Of a DNA stretch of 64,000 nucleotides, positions 56,601 to 64,000 are shown in pieces. The position numbers were made by a program, and so were the translations under genes. The notes beneath the pieces were generated by a model that was given only the letters and a program-made list of their open reading frames with translations, searched no databases and was not told the origin of the DNA. The stretch comes from Limnomonas spitsbergensis (Eukaryota > Chlorophyta > Chlorophyceae > Chlamydomonadales): positions 5,467,001 to 5,531,000 of the forward strand of contig JAYJMM010000119.1 of the NCBI GenBank assembly GCA_037349105.1, given 5' to 3'. Each line of letters opens with the position of its first letter. Position 1 is the first letter of the stretch.

Positions 56601-59600
56601 GAACTCAATCTCATTCTCAATCATATTGAAGATCTGCACACATGGTTGACGAAGTAAGAGGATGGGGGGGGGGGCGACGTCATCTCTTTCAGGCCTCTAC
56701 CAGGTAATTGCACAGCTCCAAAACAAAAAACTTGCCCCAGGTCAAGCACCTCTGCGGCACCTCAGCAAGCTTATGGCACATCCACCTGATATAAATTGAA
56801 ATTAAATAGTATCGGATCACCCCCTCTTTACCATGCCCTATCGGCACAGGGCGCTTCCACCTGTAAACACACACCAGATAGCCTACGACGTTCCACCTCC
56901 CCGGCCCCACACACAGCACAGGGAACACACACCTGGTAGATCCACCCCCGCCCGTTCCTGCCCCCGCATATAGGAGGGTAGCATGGTCCTGGCTGTGCAT
57001 GGTACCTGGAATTGAGCTTAGGAATACCCTACCAGCCCCGCGCGGCCGAGCGTTCAGCAGGGCCCAGCGGGTATGCACCGTTCTAAACACACCTGGTAGA
57101 TCGTGACGATCTCACGGTCCACGCCCTTGGGCTTCCCGTCCGGCTTCGCATCTCCCTTCCTCGTGACGATGATCGCGCCCATCAGTCCAGAGTTCTCATG
57201 GCGCGTCGGGTTGATCGACGAGTGGTACAGGTACAGCATGCTGCTCTGGGCCGATCCGGGGAGCGGCCCCGCTCGCTCCGGAACCAGCATGGTGTAGGAT
57301 GCCGTCATGCCCGTCTGCACCGGCTTCAGCAGGGTCTTGATGTCCCACTGGCTGCCAATGGGCTCTAGGTTGAGAGAGAAGGCGCACAGGTTCTGGAGCA
57401 TGACGCTGATCGTGTCCCCAGCCTCTGCATGGATGATCGGACCTGAAGTGGGGGGAGGGGAGGGAAGGGGGGGAGAGATCAGCATGAGCAGGTTGAGGAA
57501 GGGAGGAGGGGAGGCGGGGGAAGGGAGGGAGGGAGGGAAGGGGGGCCTTGACAAAAATCAGAGCAGGAGGTCGTGGCAAATTTAGAAAGTGGTTTTGATG
57601 AGGGGCACCGCCATAAGGGCTGTCCTTGGGCAAACGAAAAGGCATCACAGCATAAGCTTCCACATTCTCTTTCAGCAGACATCACCCCAATGGCATGCCA
57701 GTGGGTAAAACTGTTATGAGGCAAGGCAGTAACAGCTTTTACCCAGCTTAAACCCTTAACCCCTACACCCACCGGGAGGCCACAAGAGTGTTTAGTGCAG
57801 AGTGTACTTACATAATAGAGACCGCCTTTGGGGTCACCAATTGGCAACCGCTGGGTTGATAGGGACTGAACCCATCTAAAAACATAGCGGCCCAATCAGC
57901 AGGGCAAACTGCAGCCGACCCTGCCAGCTGTAGGCGGTGCGGCAAGGGGAAGAGCACTGTTAAGCCCCTGGAATAAATACGGGTGGAAGGTCTCACCTAG
58001 GAGGCCCAGATGCGCCCAGTCGGGACCCAGCTCCAGCTTGTGCTGCAGGAGGGAAAGCAAAGAAGAGGCGCAGTCAGTCACGGCTTGCCACATTCCAGGA
58101 GCAGCGGACAGCAGCAGTCCAGGCAGCCACCAGTGTTGTCCTTATCAGATCTGTTTACTTGCCGTCGCGACTTGATTTGCCTTCCCTCGGGCCTCAAAAC
58201 ACGATTTCTTTCAATGCTGCCCTCAGAGGGCAAACTGACGACAATAACTCTCAATATCCGACGGATAACAGGCGTCGTCAATAGATCATTAGTAAATTCA
58301 TGGATTCCTAATCCCCAAACAACCTTAATTATGGGGGAAGGCAAAGCAAATCTGCGGTTCCGTCTTATCTGACGGCTACTAGGGCAGCCGCCAGATTGGC
58401 AAGCCAAGCATGACAAACTCCCGTCGGGCCCCCTCATCCAGTCCTTGCATGCCCTGGAACATCCAGTCTGTGTTTCCAACGTATGTGGCCTTAAAACGGC
58501 AGAGCCTTCAATGTCGGGATAGCAGCAAGCCAAGTAATACAAACGCCCCCGTCCTGCCATGCCTGCTGGGCAACCCCGACCAGGCCCGGGCAACCACAGC
58601 CAGACCTGGGTCATGTCCGGAGGGCTAAGCCAAGCCATACAAACACCCCCCTGTCCCCTCGCCTTGAGGCCTGACCCCTACCTTGAACGTGGAGTCGTTA
58701 TAGCCGACGTATTTGGCTTTGATGAAAGAGCCATCGATGTCAGTGGGAGCAGCGCTGTAGTTGACGTACGTGGGCGACAGGCCACGGAGGATCTGATCCT
58801 CACCGCCGGGTGTGTACGTCCAGTATACCTCCTCACAGCTGCAGGGATAGGTGGGGAGGGAGGGGCAAGTTTCATGGGAGGTCTAGGGCTCGGGCAGCCG
58901 GCTCCGAAATGGTAGAAGAGCGACGGTGATGGTGGACTTGGGGTGCATGGGAGGGTGTGTCGCTATGAGGAGCCGTGTTTCAAATGTCGCTTGGCCAGGA
59001 GCGCGCTGTCTTTGGCGCGCAGGTTTCTCTTTGCTGGTTTCATGATATCATGATGGCTTCAAAATGGCTTCAAGGAGGCCATGGCTTGCAACGGAGTGGT
59101 AGTGTTTCAGTCAGGTTGCTGCAGCTACAATTCTGTCCCATCACCGCCGCTGGGGGGCTGCCTGGCTGATGCAGCAAGCCTGTCCCTCTGATCTGATGAG
59201 GAGTTGATCCCAACTGGTCAACAAGCATCCCTCAAAGGTGGTCTGCCTCGCACTGAAAGAAACACTTGGAAGTCCGCCCGATGTCTCACGCCTGACTGTC
59301 CTCACCTGATGAAGTACTGCCGAGTAGTCGAAACCTCAGGATTGGGGTTGTATCGCTGCCAGGGTACTACGCCGGCACAGATGATGCCTGTGGTATCGAT
59401 GAATGAACGAGCGGATCTTGGATTCAGTGCCTTGTCAGGCTTGAGACATCGGGCGGGGCTGCCGCATCATCGATGGGTGGGTCACCGCATGACCGGCCCT
59501 GGCTAATTCAAGCCTGCAACTTACCTACTATGAGCAGCGCGACGGTCGTCCAAACGAGTCCCAAGCAGGCGAATTTGACAACAGCCTTGCCCTTCGTGGA

Positions 59601-59675
59601 TGGCCGCAGCGGCTGGCTCTCAGGATCCTCGAAATCATCGGGTCCGGACATACGTAGGGCATCGGCCTTCTCCAT
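44645..59675 (-). CDS. FOX1: multicopper ferroxidase FOX1, ceruloplasmin/hephaestin-like, 22 exons, 1103 aa
   Basis: Exons (minus, 5' to 3'): 59675-59525, 59387-59306, 58838-58682, 58042-57997, 57442-57093, 56540-56401, 56076-55899, 54832-54722, 54594-54455, 53686-53531, 53211-53073, 52663-52425, 50805-50615, 50303-50140, 49488-49307, 48787-48655, 48283-48092, 47782-47672, 46983-46843, 46562-46480, 45838-45699, 44730-44645. All phases agree. An N-terminal membrane anchor (about residues 32-58) is followed by six cupredoxin-like domains, the layout of ceruloplasmin. Copper motifs: HNFHWHG (324-330), HCHVNSHLATGM (366-377), LHPHG (509-513), YHSH (569-572) and YCNVHDHVEAGM (1084-1095). Domain 1 lacks its HxH. 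Domain 4 has MYDHVLEHDSGGM with no cysteine. Expected role: oxidises Fe(II) for FTR1 at the plasma membrane. An alternative start ATG at 59717 would add 14 residues. Confidence 0.93.
44731..45698. other. FOX1 intron 21, holding an F3 copy and an organelle-like insert
   Basis: Contains F3 at about 44985-45090 (GTCGAGCTTCATCTCAGCAT, then GGTGTGATGTCATTG) and the LAGLIDADG fragment at 45121-45345. The last 200 bases before the donor are CCTTCC/CTCCC-rich. Confidence 0.7.
45121..45345 (-). pseudogene. LAGLIDADG homing endonuclease fragment, probable organelle DNA insert
   Basis: A 72-codon minus-strand frame with the first LAGLIDADG motif (EWLVGFTDGDGCLSI), preceded by ETHQRLNVERDF and followed by FSFKIGQSVYN and LHYIKKT. 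Such enzymes are normally encoded in group I introns of mitochondrial or chloroplast genes. The insert is far more AT-rich than its surroundings, and the frame ends before the second half of the enzyme. It is best read as a fragment of organelle DNA moved to the nucleus, now within FOX1 intron 21. It is not expected to be functional. Confidence 0.85.
45841..46055. repeat. about 30-bp repeats next to the exon 21 acceptor
   Basis: Repeats of GGGTGACAAGGAGGCAGAGG and GAATGGTGACAT. On the minus strand these duplicate the pyrimidine tract (CTCTGCCTCCTTGTCACCC) that precedes FOX1 exon 21. Confidence 0.8.
46284..46412. repeat. 22-bp tandem repeat
   Basis: About six copies of CATGGCAGTAGGACCCCATC plus TT/TG, in FOX1 intron 20. 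Confidence 0.95.
46680..46773. repeat. near-perfect hairpin, about 36-bp arms
   Basis: The left arm CCCCCCAGGTGTGGCGAGCT with its extension pairs with the right arm ending AGCTTGCCACACCTGGGGGG, around a loop of about 20 bases. It lies in FOX1 intron 19 and is flanked by F2-like sequence. Confidence 0.85.
47000..47122. repeat. telomere-like and 45-bp repeats
   Basis: Copies of GTACAGGAGTCCTTGTGAAT joined to GGTTTAGGGTTTAGGGTG. Intronic (FOX1 intron 18). Confidence 0.85.
47590..47671 (-). repeat. three to four extra donor edges of FOX1 exon 18
   Basis: On the minus strand GCTGAGCTGGCAG followed by GT recurs as GCTGAGTTGGCATGT and GCTGAGCTGGCATGT at about 24-bp steps directly after the true donor. 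Confidence 0.85.
48342..48370 (-). repeat. copy of FOX1 exon 17 acceptor edge
   Basis: GTGTTCTGAGAGACAAGGTT repeats GTGTTCTGCGCGACAAGGTT, which covers the true acceptor 67 bases away. Confidence 0.8.
48988..49074 (+). mobile_element. F1 retroposon with exact 14-bp target-site duplication
   Basis: An 87-bp element starting GATGGTAACGGCGCGGACGC and ending in TTTTCTTTCTTT. Flanked by CCTGGGAGTGCAGA at 48974-48987 and 49075-49088. Lies in FOX1 intron 15. This copy defines the full length of the family. Confidence 0.9.
50806..52120 (-). repeat. array of ten spare 3' splice sites before FOX1 exon 13
   Basis: Units of about 100-140 bp (mostly 120). On the minus strand each has a pyrimidine-rich lead, CCCCCTGCTACCGCAG and the first 31 bases of exon 13 (GAACCTTGGTGCTGATGTCA onward). 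Unit starts recur near 50919, 51039, 51179, 51299, 51398, 51520, 51659, 51779, 51899 and 52001, with a more diverged one near 52085. Almost all keep the AG. The frame of the nearest units runs without a stop into the true exon. Confidence 0.95.
52330..52410. repeat. GGGCATG/GGACATGAGCAT repeats
   Basis: Short tandem steps such as GGCATGTGCATGGACATGAG just inside FOX1 intron 12, after the exon 12 donor. Similar steps occur in FTR1 intron 9. Confidence 0.8.
53221..53450 (-). repeat. four extra acceptor edges of FOX1 exon 11
   Basis: Variants of GCTGGCATGGAAGCTGCGAG recur near 53252, 53308, 53370 and 53428 upstream (on the minus strand) of true exon 11. Each covers the acceptor and the first bases of the exon. 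Confidence 0.85.
53745..54250 (-). repeat. about five diverged copies of FOX1 exon 10 acceptor edge
   Basis: The clearest copy, near 53755-53790, has ACAAACATAGCCTTGGTGAA and CTGCAG, mirroring the start of exon 10 (coding FTKAMFVEYT). More diverged units follow at about 53885, 53990, 54090 and 54200, each with AGAGGGTG or GGAGGGTT. Confidence 0.75.
54935..55310 (-). repeat. two extra acceptor edges of FOX1 exon 8
   Basis: GGTGGGGGATATGCCTGTGG (54935) and GGTGGGGGATGTGCCTGTGG (55258) copy the exon 8 start, which encodes the HLATGM copper ligands. The first is followed by ACCTGCAGCAAGACA exactly as at the true acceptor. Confidence 0.85.
55418..55545. repeat. F2 dispersed repeat
   Basis: A good copy: GGACCAAACCTGGATGACCT, then GGCCACAAATGGCG, then GGCCAGAGGCCGGAATGTAG, then GACATGTAGCAGAGTC. 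Lies in FOX1 intron 7. Confidence 0.65.
55590..55840 (-). repeat. three extra donor edges of FOX1 exon 7
   Basis: Minus-strand copies of the exon 7 end that encodes GQWLFHCH lie at about 55786-55836 (closest), 55638-55695 and 55590-55630. The closest keeps CACGTGAGT as a donor. Using it would re-encode the copper-binding HCH a second time. Confidence 0.88.
56298..56332 (-). repeat. copy of FOX1 exon 6 donor edge
   Basis: CCCACCTCTGTCAGACAGTG mirrors CCCACCTTTGTCCGACGGTG at the true donor, 98 bases away. Adjoining sequence is also duplicated. Confidence 0.85.
56599..56655 (-). repeat. copy of FOX1 exon 6 acceptor edge
   Basis: GAAGATCTGCACACATGGTT plus GACGAAG and about 30 exon-like bases are repeated from 56510-56562. 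Confidence 0.9.
56943..57086 (+). mobile_element. 5'-truncated tRNA-derived SINE with exact 16-bp target-site duplication
   Basis: Matches the 3' half of the 31571-31809 SINE (CTGTGCATGGTA, then GAGCGTTCAGCAGGGCCCAG, then CGGGTATGCACC). Flanked by ACACACCTGGTAGATC at 56927-56942 and 57087-57102. The duplicated target covers the FOX1 exon 5 donor, so the intron now has two identical donors on either side of the insertion. Confidence 0.9.
58455..58520 (-). repeat. diverged copy of FOX1 exon 3 3' end
   Basis: On the minus strand it encodes KATYVGNTDWMFQG, compared with KAKYVGYNDSTFK in exon 3. It is a decayed duplicate or an alternative exon; no good donor was identified. Confidence 0.55.
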
Positions 59676-59717
59676 TGCAAGACAGGTTCTTATGATATCA
59701 ATATTTGTTAAAGGCAA

Positions 59718-60190
59718 TTCATGAGGAGTTCATGACTTGGGAAGGTCCAATGAGGTCGTGCGTGCGCGTGGCGGGGGCAGGTGAAGCGCGTGCCCAGCGC
59801 GTGCCTCGTCACGACACGAGTGGCTAAATAATGTGTGGATGGTCTAGGCGGCAAATCAGGGTTCTTCATGTTGTCATGACTTGATACCCTGAAGTTAATA
59901 CAGGCGAGTTCGGTAAGGGGACGGCGTTATAATATGTTGCAGCCGTGGGGGTGCTTGTTGATCGTCTGCTTTTCCTATTCGGCTTTTCTCAGTTGTCGAC
60001 GAGGGCCATTAGCGCACCCAGAGTGTTATCTTAGCCTATACCAGCCTATACCGGTAGCTTTTTTTATGTGTTAGGAATAATCGGTTCCACATGTTGTATA
60101 GTTGGTGTTAATTTTATGATTAAACTTCGCGGGTTGGGTCGGAATGTTTTCCGACACATGTTGCCTGCATTATTAGTTCATTACCGCTTT
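59718..60190. other. upstream region of FOX1
   Basis: Should contain the FOX1 promoter on the minus strand. No iron-responsive or core promoter element could be identified with confidence. Confidence 0.35.
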
Positions 60191-60806
60191 GCTCTTTGCC
60201 AGGACCTGTCGGCTATCGGTGTCGTACATTTCGGCATTTCGCGATCCACACTTGCCCCGCATTTCCCAAAATTGCGCCAAACTTTTGCATATTAATATAT
60301 CATGCTCGGCCTCGACATTTGTCTACAATCCTTACTAAACTTCTTCAATCAGAACAACATTTACAACTTATCCATCTCCTCAAACATAATGGTTGGACAG
60401 TTTCCTTGGCACCCGTTCTCCATCTCGGGCTATCCTGCCCTTCCACCTGATCCTTCCCCGACCGTGCCCATCCCCCCCCCTCATCCTTCCCCGCCTTCTT
60501 CTCATACACATATCATCCTTCTGGGAACCGCAGGCTTCCTCTTTCGTCCTGCCGATAAAATCGTCAGCATGCTCGGTGTCTCCAAACACGACATCTCCTC
60601 CGTCCTCAGCCGTCTCACCAAGCATACCATACGCTGCCATATAAACATCCTTCGTCAGCGTCGCCATCTGGAAAACTCCCCTGCCCATTATTATCCGGTA
60701 CCCCTTGACCCTCCTTAACCACCAGGTTTTTTGTCTCCCAGTGTACGGCATTTAAAATCCCATATTCCTCATGCCACGCTCAGGCGTTTTCTTTCTTTCT
60801 TTCAAT
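60190..60806 (+). pseudogene. 5'-truncated LINE 3' end (restriction-like endonuclease tail)
   Basis: Two frames together resemble the LINE C-terminal nuclease: SEQHLQLIHLLKHNGWTVSL in one, HIILLGTAGF and LRQRRHLEN in the next. About 70 bases after the stop there is a (TTTC)4 tail at 60789-60806, as at the 10.2-kb LINE. It is probably a dead-on-arrival copy of a related element. Confidence 0.55.
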
Positions 60807-61120
60807 ATATGTCGTTTTCATCTTATCTCTGAATAGCTTACATGGCGGTGGCAACCTCAGACAGTGATGGTGAGCTCTTGTTGTTGTGTTTGCCCTCGTT
60901 TTTCATTTTCATGTTCCCTCGTTTTCCCCTTGTGGGAATGTGGGACGCAATCGGTCAATGCAAGGAGCACATGACCTACTTCCTGCTCAGTTGAAAGTCT
61001 GAAATATCAGGCAAGATGCGGTGTGTTGGTACTTGTCCCATGCACGACTCGCAGGCAGTCTCTCACCGACGCCCGTAACGGATCAGCACTGCTTCGCAGA
61101 TTCACCCTCGAGGACAACGA
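60807..61120. other. non-coding
   Basis: No supported gene, RNA or repeat is seen here. Confidence 0.4.
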
Positions 61121-61122
61121 TT

Positions 61123-61513
61123 GCAATTGGACGACTGTCATTGCTTTGTAACAAGAGGCTATCACCTGTCCCCGACAACCCAACTCCCCGATTCTCCATC
61201 CCTTTGCCACCTCTGCCTGAAGAACCGGGCGCTAGCACAAGTAATAGTTATTTCTGCTTCATTGGGTTTCAAAGCCTTCCTGATCCTGAATTGATTTTCC
61301 TGGCAATTTTTTGACGGACGTGATGCGCATTGCGGCATTGCCAGCAAAAAGTTGCCATGCATAGCAATTCAGGATCAGGAAGGCTCTGAAACCAAATGAG
61401 GCAAGAGTGACCCCTACTTGTTATGTGCCTGCGGTTCTTAAGGTAGAGAGACGGAGAATCGGGGAGTCTCGTGTTGGTAGCCTCGTGTTACAACACAATG
61501 ACAGTCGTCCTAT
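61123..61513. repeat. long imperfect inverted repeat (hairpin), arms about 150-170 bp
   Basis: The left arm (61123-61296) pairs with the right arm (61361-61513). Well-matched blocks include CTTCCTGATCCTGAATTG / CAATTCAGGATCAGGAAG, CCCCGATTCTCC / GGAGAATCGGGG and GACGACTGTCATTG / CAATGACAGTCGTC. The inner stem TGGCAA / TTGCCA closes a short loop. It could be a foldback element or a small-RNA precursor. Confidence 0.8.
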
Positions 61514-64000
61514 CGTTTGATACAAAAGCATATCCTGGATAATAGAAGCTCAGAGTATAAGAAGGCAAAGCAGACTAGACAGGCCCTAGTCTATGACAAA
61601 TAACAAATGCTACCGGGCATAGTAGAAGAGTAGTCATGGAAACGGTCTCATTGTCACGGAAACGGTCAGCAAGTCATGGTGTGATAGTGTCATTGATTTA
61701 GTAAGCTAGTAGTAGTCATGGCAGCTACAGTAATCATCCAAGGGAGCTTCGGAAAAGTAACACAAACGGAAACAAGGCATTGTGACTTTATGAGTGCCAA
61801 CTACCGTAGAACCGGTTTCACTCAGCGTTTAATTAATTGTTTTTGGGTGTGTGAACACTTTGCAGGGTAAAAATAATTCGAGAATTCATGCTGCGCAAAC
61901 TTAGTAGTCACAGGCCAAACAAATTACTTGAGGGGTTGCACGAACTAATTATCGGTACAAGATGTAAAATGTATGGGCATAACGCTATTGTCGACTATCT
62001 AGCAAGGCTGCTCAGTTCAGGGCAGTCGGCCTCTTCATCTGAAGGAAAACACACGACCAAGGCCTTTAGTCGGCGGTATTTGCCCAACGCGAATATAGTT
62101 TGTTTGTAGCTGCGTGGACCATCATATATAAGATCGTAAGGGCTGCACGCTCAGGAAATAAAATAATTAGCTCAAATGGCTGCTGCGCGGTAAATGCGTT
62201 CCGCGGGGCACAGCTTATTCTGCTGCGCGGACGATTTGCTAAAATATTCAAATCCGGGGTGCGCAAACCCTATCTGGTTCTACGGTATGTTACATCATCA
62301 CTGGGCAAAACGCGCTCAGCCAGCTCCGTAAGGGCGTTGTCAAGAAAAATATATTTTACCCTCCTAAGGGAAAGAGATTAACGTAGACAGTGAGACCCTA
62401 AACTCTGTGACAGTTTCTTTTGTAAGCCCAACTGCTTTCTAGTCCTTCTGCCCTAAACGAAGTGGTGTTCAGTATCGGTGTTTTGCCCCGGCTGTGCTGT
62501 CTGGCAGTGGGCCTCTTATACTTGTGATATACCTTCACGATGCGGGGTTGCGGTACACGCCTTCCAATACTGTCTTCAATAATTTGTCATGCGGGTATTT
62601 CGTACGACTTGCATTATTTTAATAATATTCTACTTGGTATGATTCTGATCAATTTTCGGCTACAAAACCTACATGTCAAGAATATTCAACTCCTCTCACG
62701 GCCGCTTAACTTGGCCTCTCTAGGACTGCAGCTTACTTGCCCCAAGCGCCACGCTTAGCATTGCTCCAAAAATCATGTATTTAATATTATGCGCAACTAA
62801 AATCATTCAACAGTGAGCCATCACCAAACATAATCTGCAGCCCTGAGTTATCACCTTCGTCACATGCAGAACATGATGCAAAGGCTCGGCCGCTTCGGTG
62901 TTCCACTGTCTGGTCATGCCGGAAAAATAAACGCTGGTTCAGCTCATGGCAAGTTCATCTTGGACAAGGGCAAGAAGTCTAAATCAGCACGCAAGGAAAA
63001 TTTCTACACTGCCGGCACTGACAAAGCCAGCATCAAGAAAAACTGCCGATTTTGGTGTCTGAGGTGATCACTGATGAGGTCTAAAAGAAGACCTGCCAAG
63101 GTGCTGTTTTTAGGAGACTAAGACTCCCGGCTGCGAAGCTAGCGTTTTTTTCTGTGTTTGCGTTCCAGGTTTCAAGGGTTAGGCGGTCTGCCCCACACTT
63201 GGTAAAGTAGCAAAACATGCTGTCGGCATCGAAAATACTCGTCCTGACAATGGCACTATCTTTAGTCTGGTTGAGAATAAATATCCGGCCGGACAGGATG
63301 GTCATGCGTGACAGGGGGAAGTCAAATGCGGAGGGGCTCAATGGCTCAGTACCGGTAGTACCACAATTGAGTCAAATCAGGATATTGTCGACTGTTTGAA
63401 AGAGTTAAAGACTCAAAAGTATAGCAAGTTTCAAATGAACCTGTCGCAATATGTAAAGAGTTATGGTGTGAGTGCTCCTTATCAGTATGCCGCCTCACAC
63501 CGGTACAAATGAAATACGCATTGTATGCGGAGGCTCTGGGATGGTTCCTGTATCTTGCCGATGGTTCCTGTATCTTGCCCTAGAATCGAAAGCTGTCACC
63601 TGAAATTTGTACACAAGCAAGACTGCCACGGACCCTCCGACACTTGCTCAAGGTCCTGGTACAAGTATGCTGCCATAGTCTGGGAAATGCTTTGTCATGG
63701 CCCATGCAGTTTATCAGAACTTTCAATTATGATAATAAACCTCTGAGCATTGCTAACTGCCAACTGGGAAGAACCAATCCTGTTCTTCACAATCAAACTC
63801 CGCATCATCTGCTTGCACATCCACCACCTGGTGGCTCGTAGCTCGTCAGACCAGCCAAAACAAGGACGAAGGCCATTTGGCCAGTTTAAACTTTCCGATT
63901 TACCGGGTTAATTTCCAAGGTCTGCGCGAAAGAGGAGAGAGCAGACAGGTGTAAACAGCACTGATTGATAATTAATTGATCATTGTCACATTTCCCCCAT
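61514..64000. other. unassigned, somewhat AT-richer DNA
   Basis: Open frames of 60-93 codons (for example 61888-62109, 62100-62381 and 62864-63067) show no recognisable domain or convincing splice context. A 20-bp direct repeat (GATGGTTCCTGTATCTTGCC) occurs twice at 63541-63580. Nothing further is supported. Confidence 0.4.

Noticed and set aside
62864..63067. Lys-rich 67-codon plus-strand frame as a possible small gene
   Set aside because: No homology recognised, no splice or conserved context, and a length expected by chance in this AT-richer segment.

Overview
This window is nuclear DNA from an intron-rich eukaryote, most likely a green alga. Evidence is a ceruloplasmin-like ferroxidase paired with an FTR1 iron permease (the algal iron-uptake pair), TTTAGGG-type telomere-like motifs, GT-AG introns and a TGTAA motif after one stop codon. 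A prasinophyte of the Cymbomonas/Pyramimonas type is my low-confidence guess. Genes were assembled by eye from splice sites and reading phase. All three complete models close in frame: 10 exons/510 aa, 15 exons/536 aa and 22 exons/1103 aa.

Layout. 0-2.1 kb: a 16-bp polypurine minisatellite and the last two exons of an unrecognised + strand gene. 3.3-8.8 kb: FTR1 (+). 10.2-18.0 kb: a decayed non-LTR retrotransposon (-) with AP endonuclease, reverse transcriptase, PHD finger, RNase H, zinc knuckle and restriction-like endonuclease pieces. 18.8-32.0 kb: a secreted alkaline-phosphatase-superfamily phosphodiesterase (+). 32-44.6 kb: gene-poor DNA with an unrecognised coding exon, a 2.6-kb satellite of 44/46-bp units and a second copy of part of that exon. 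44.6-59.7 kb: FOX1 (-). 59.7-64 kb: a truncated LINE tail, a long imperfect hairpin and otherwise unexplained sequence.

FTR1 and FOX1 should work together: the membrane-anchored ferroxidase oxidises Fe(II) and the permease takes up the Fe(III). They lie convergently about 36 kb apart with the phosphodiesterase between them.

The most unusual signal runs through all the genes. At about twenty exon-intron borders the neighbouring intron holds one to ten extra copies of the splice site together with the adjoining exon edge (called 'echoes' here). The extreme case is FOX1 exon 13, with ten spare 3' splice sites in about 120-bp units, the nearest of which keep the exon reading frame open. Several short retroposon families with target-site duplications sit in the same introns, and two tRNA-derived SINE copies have target-site duplications that cover splice sites.
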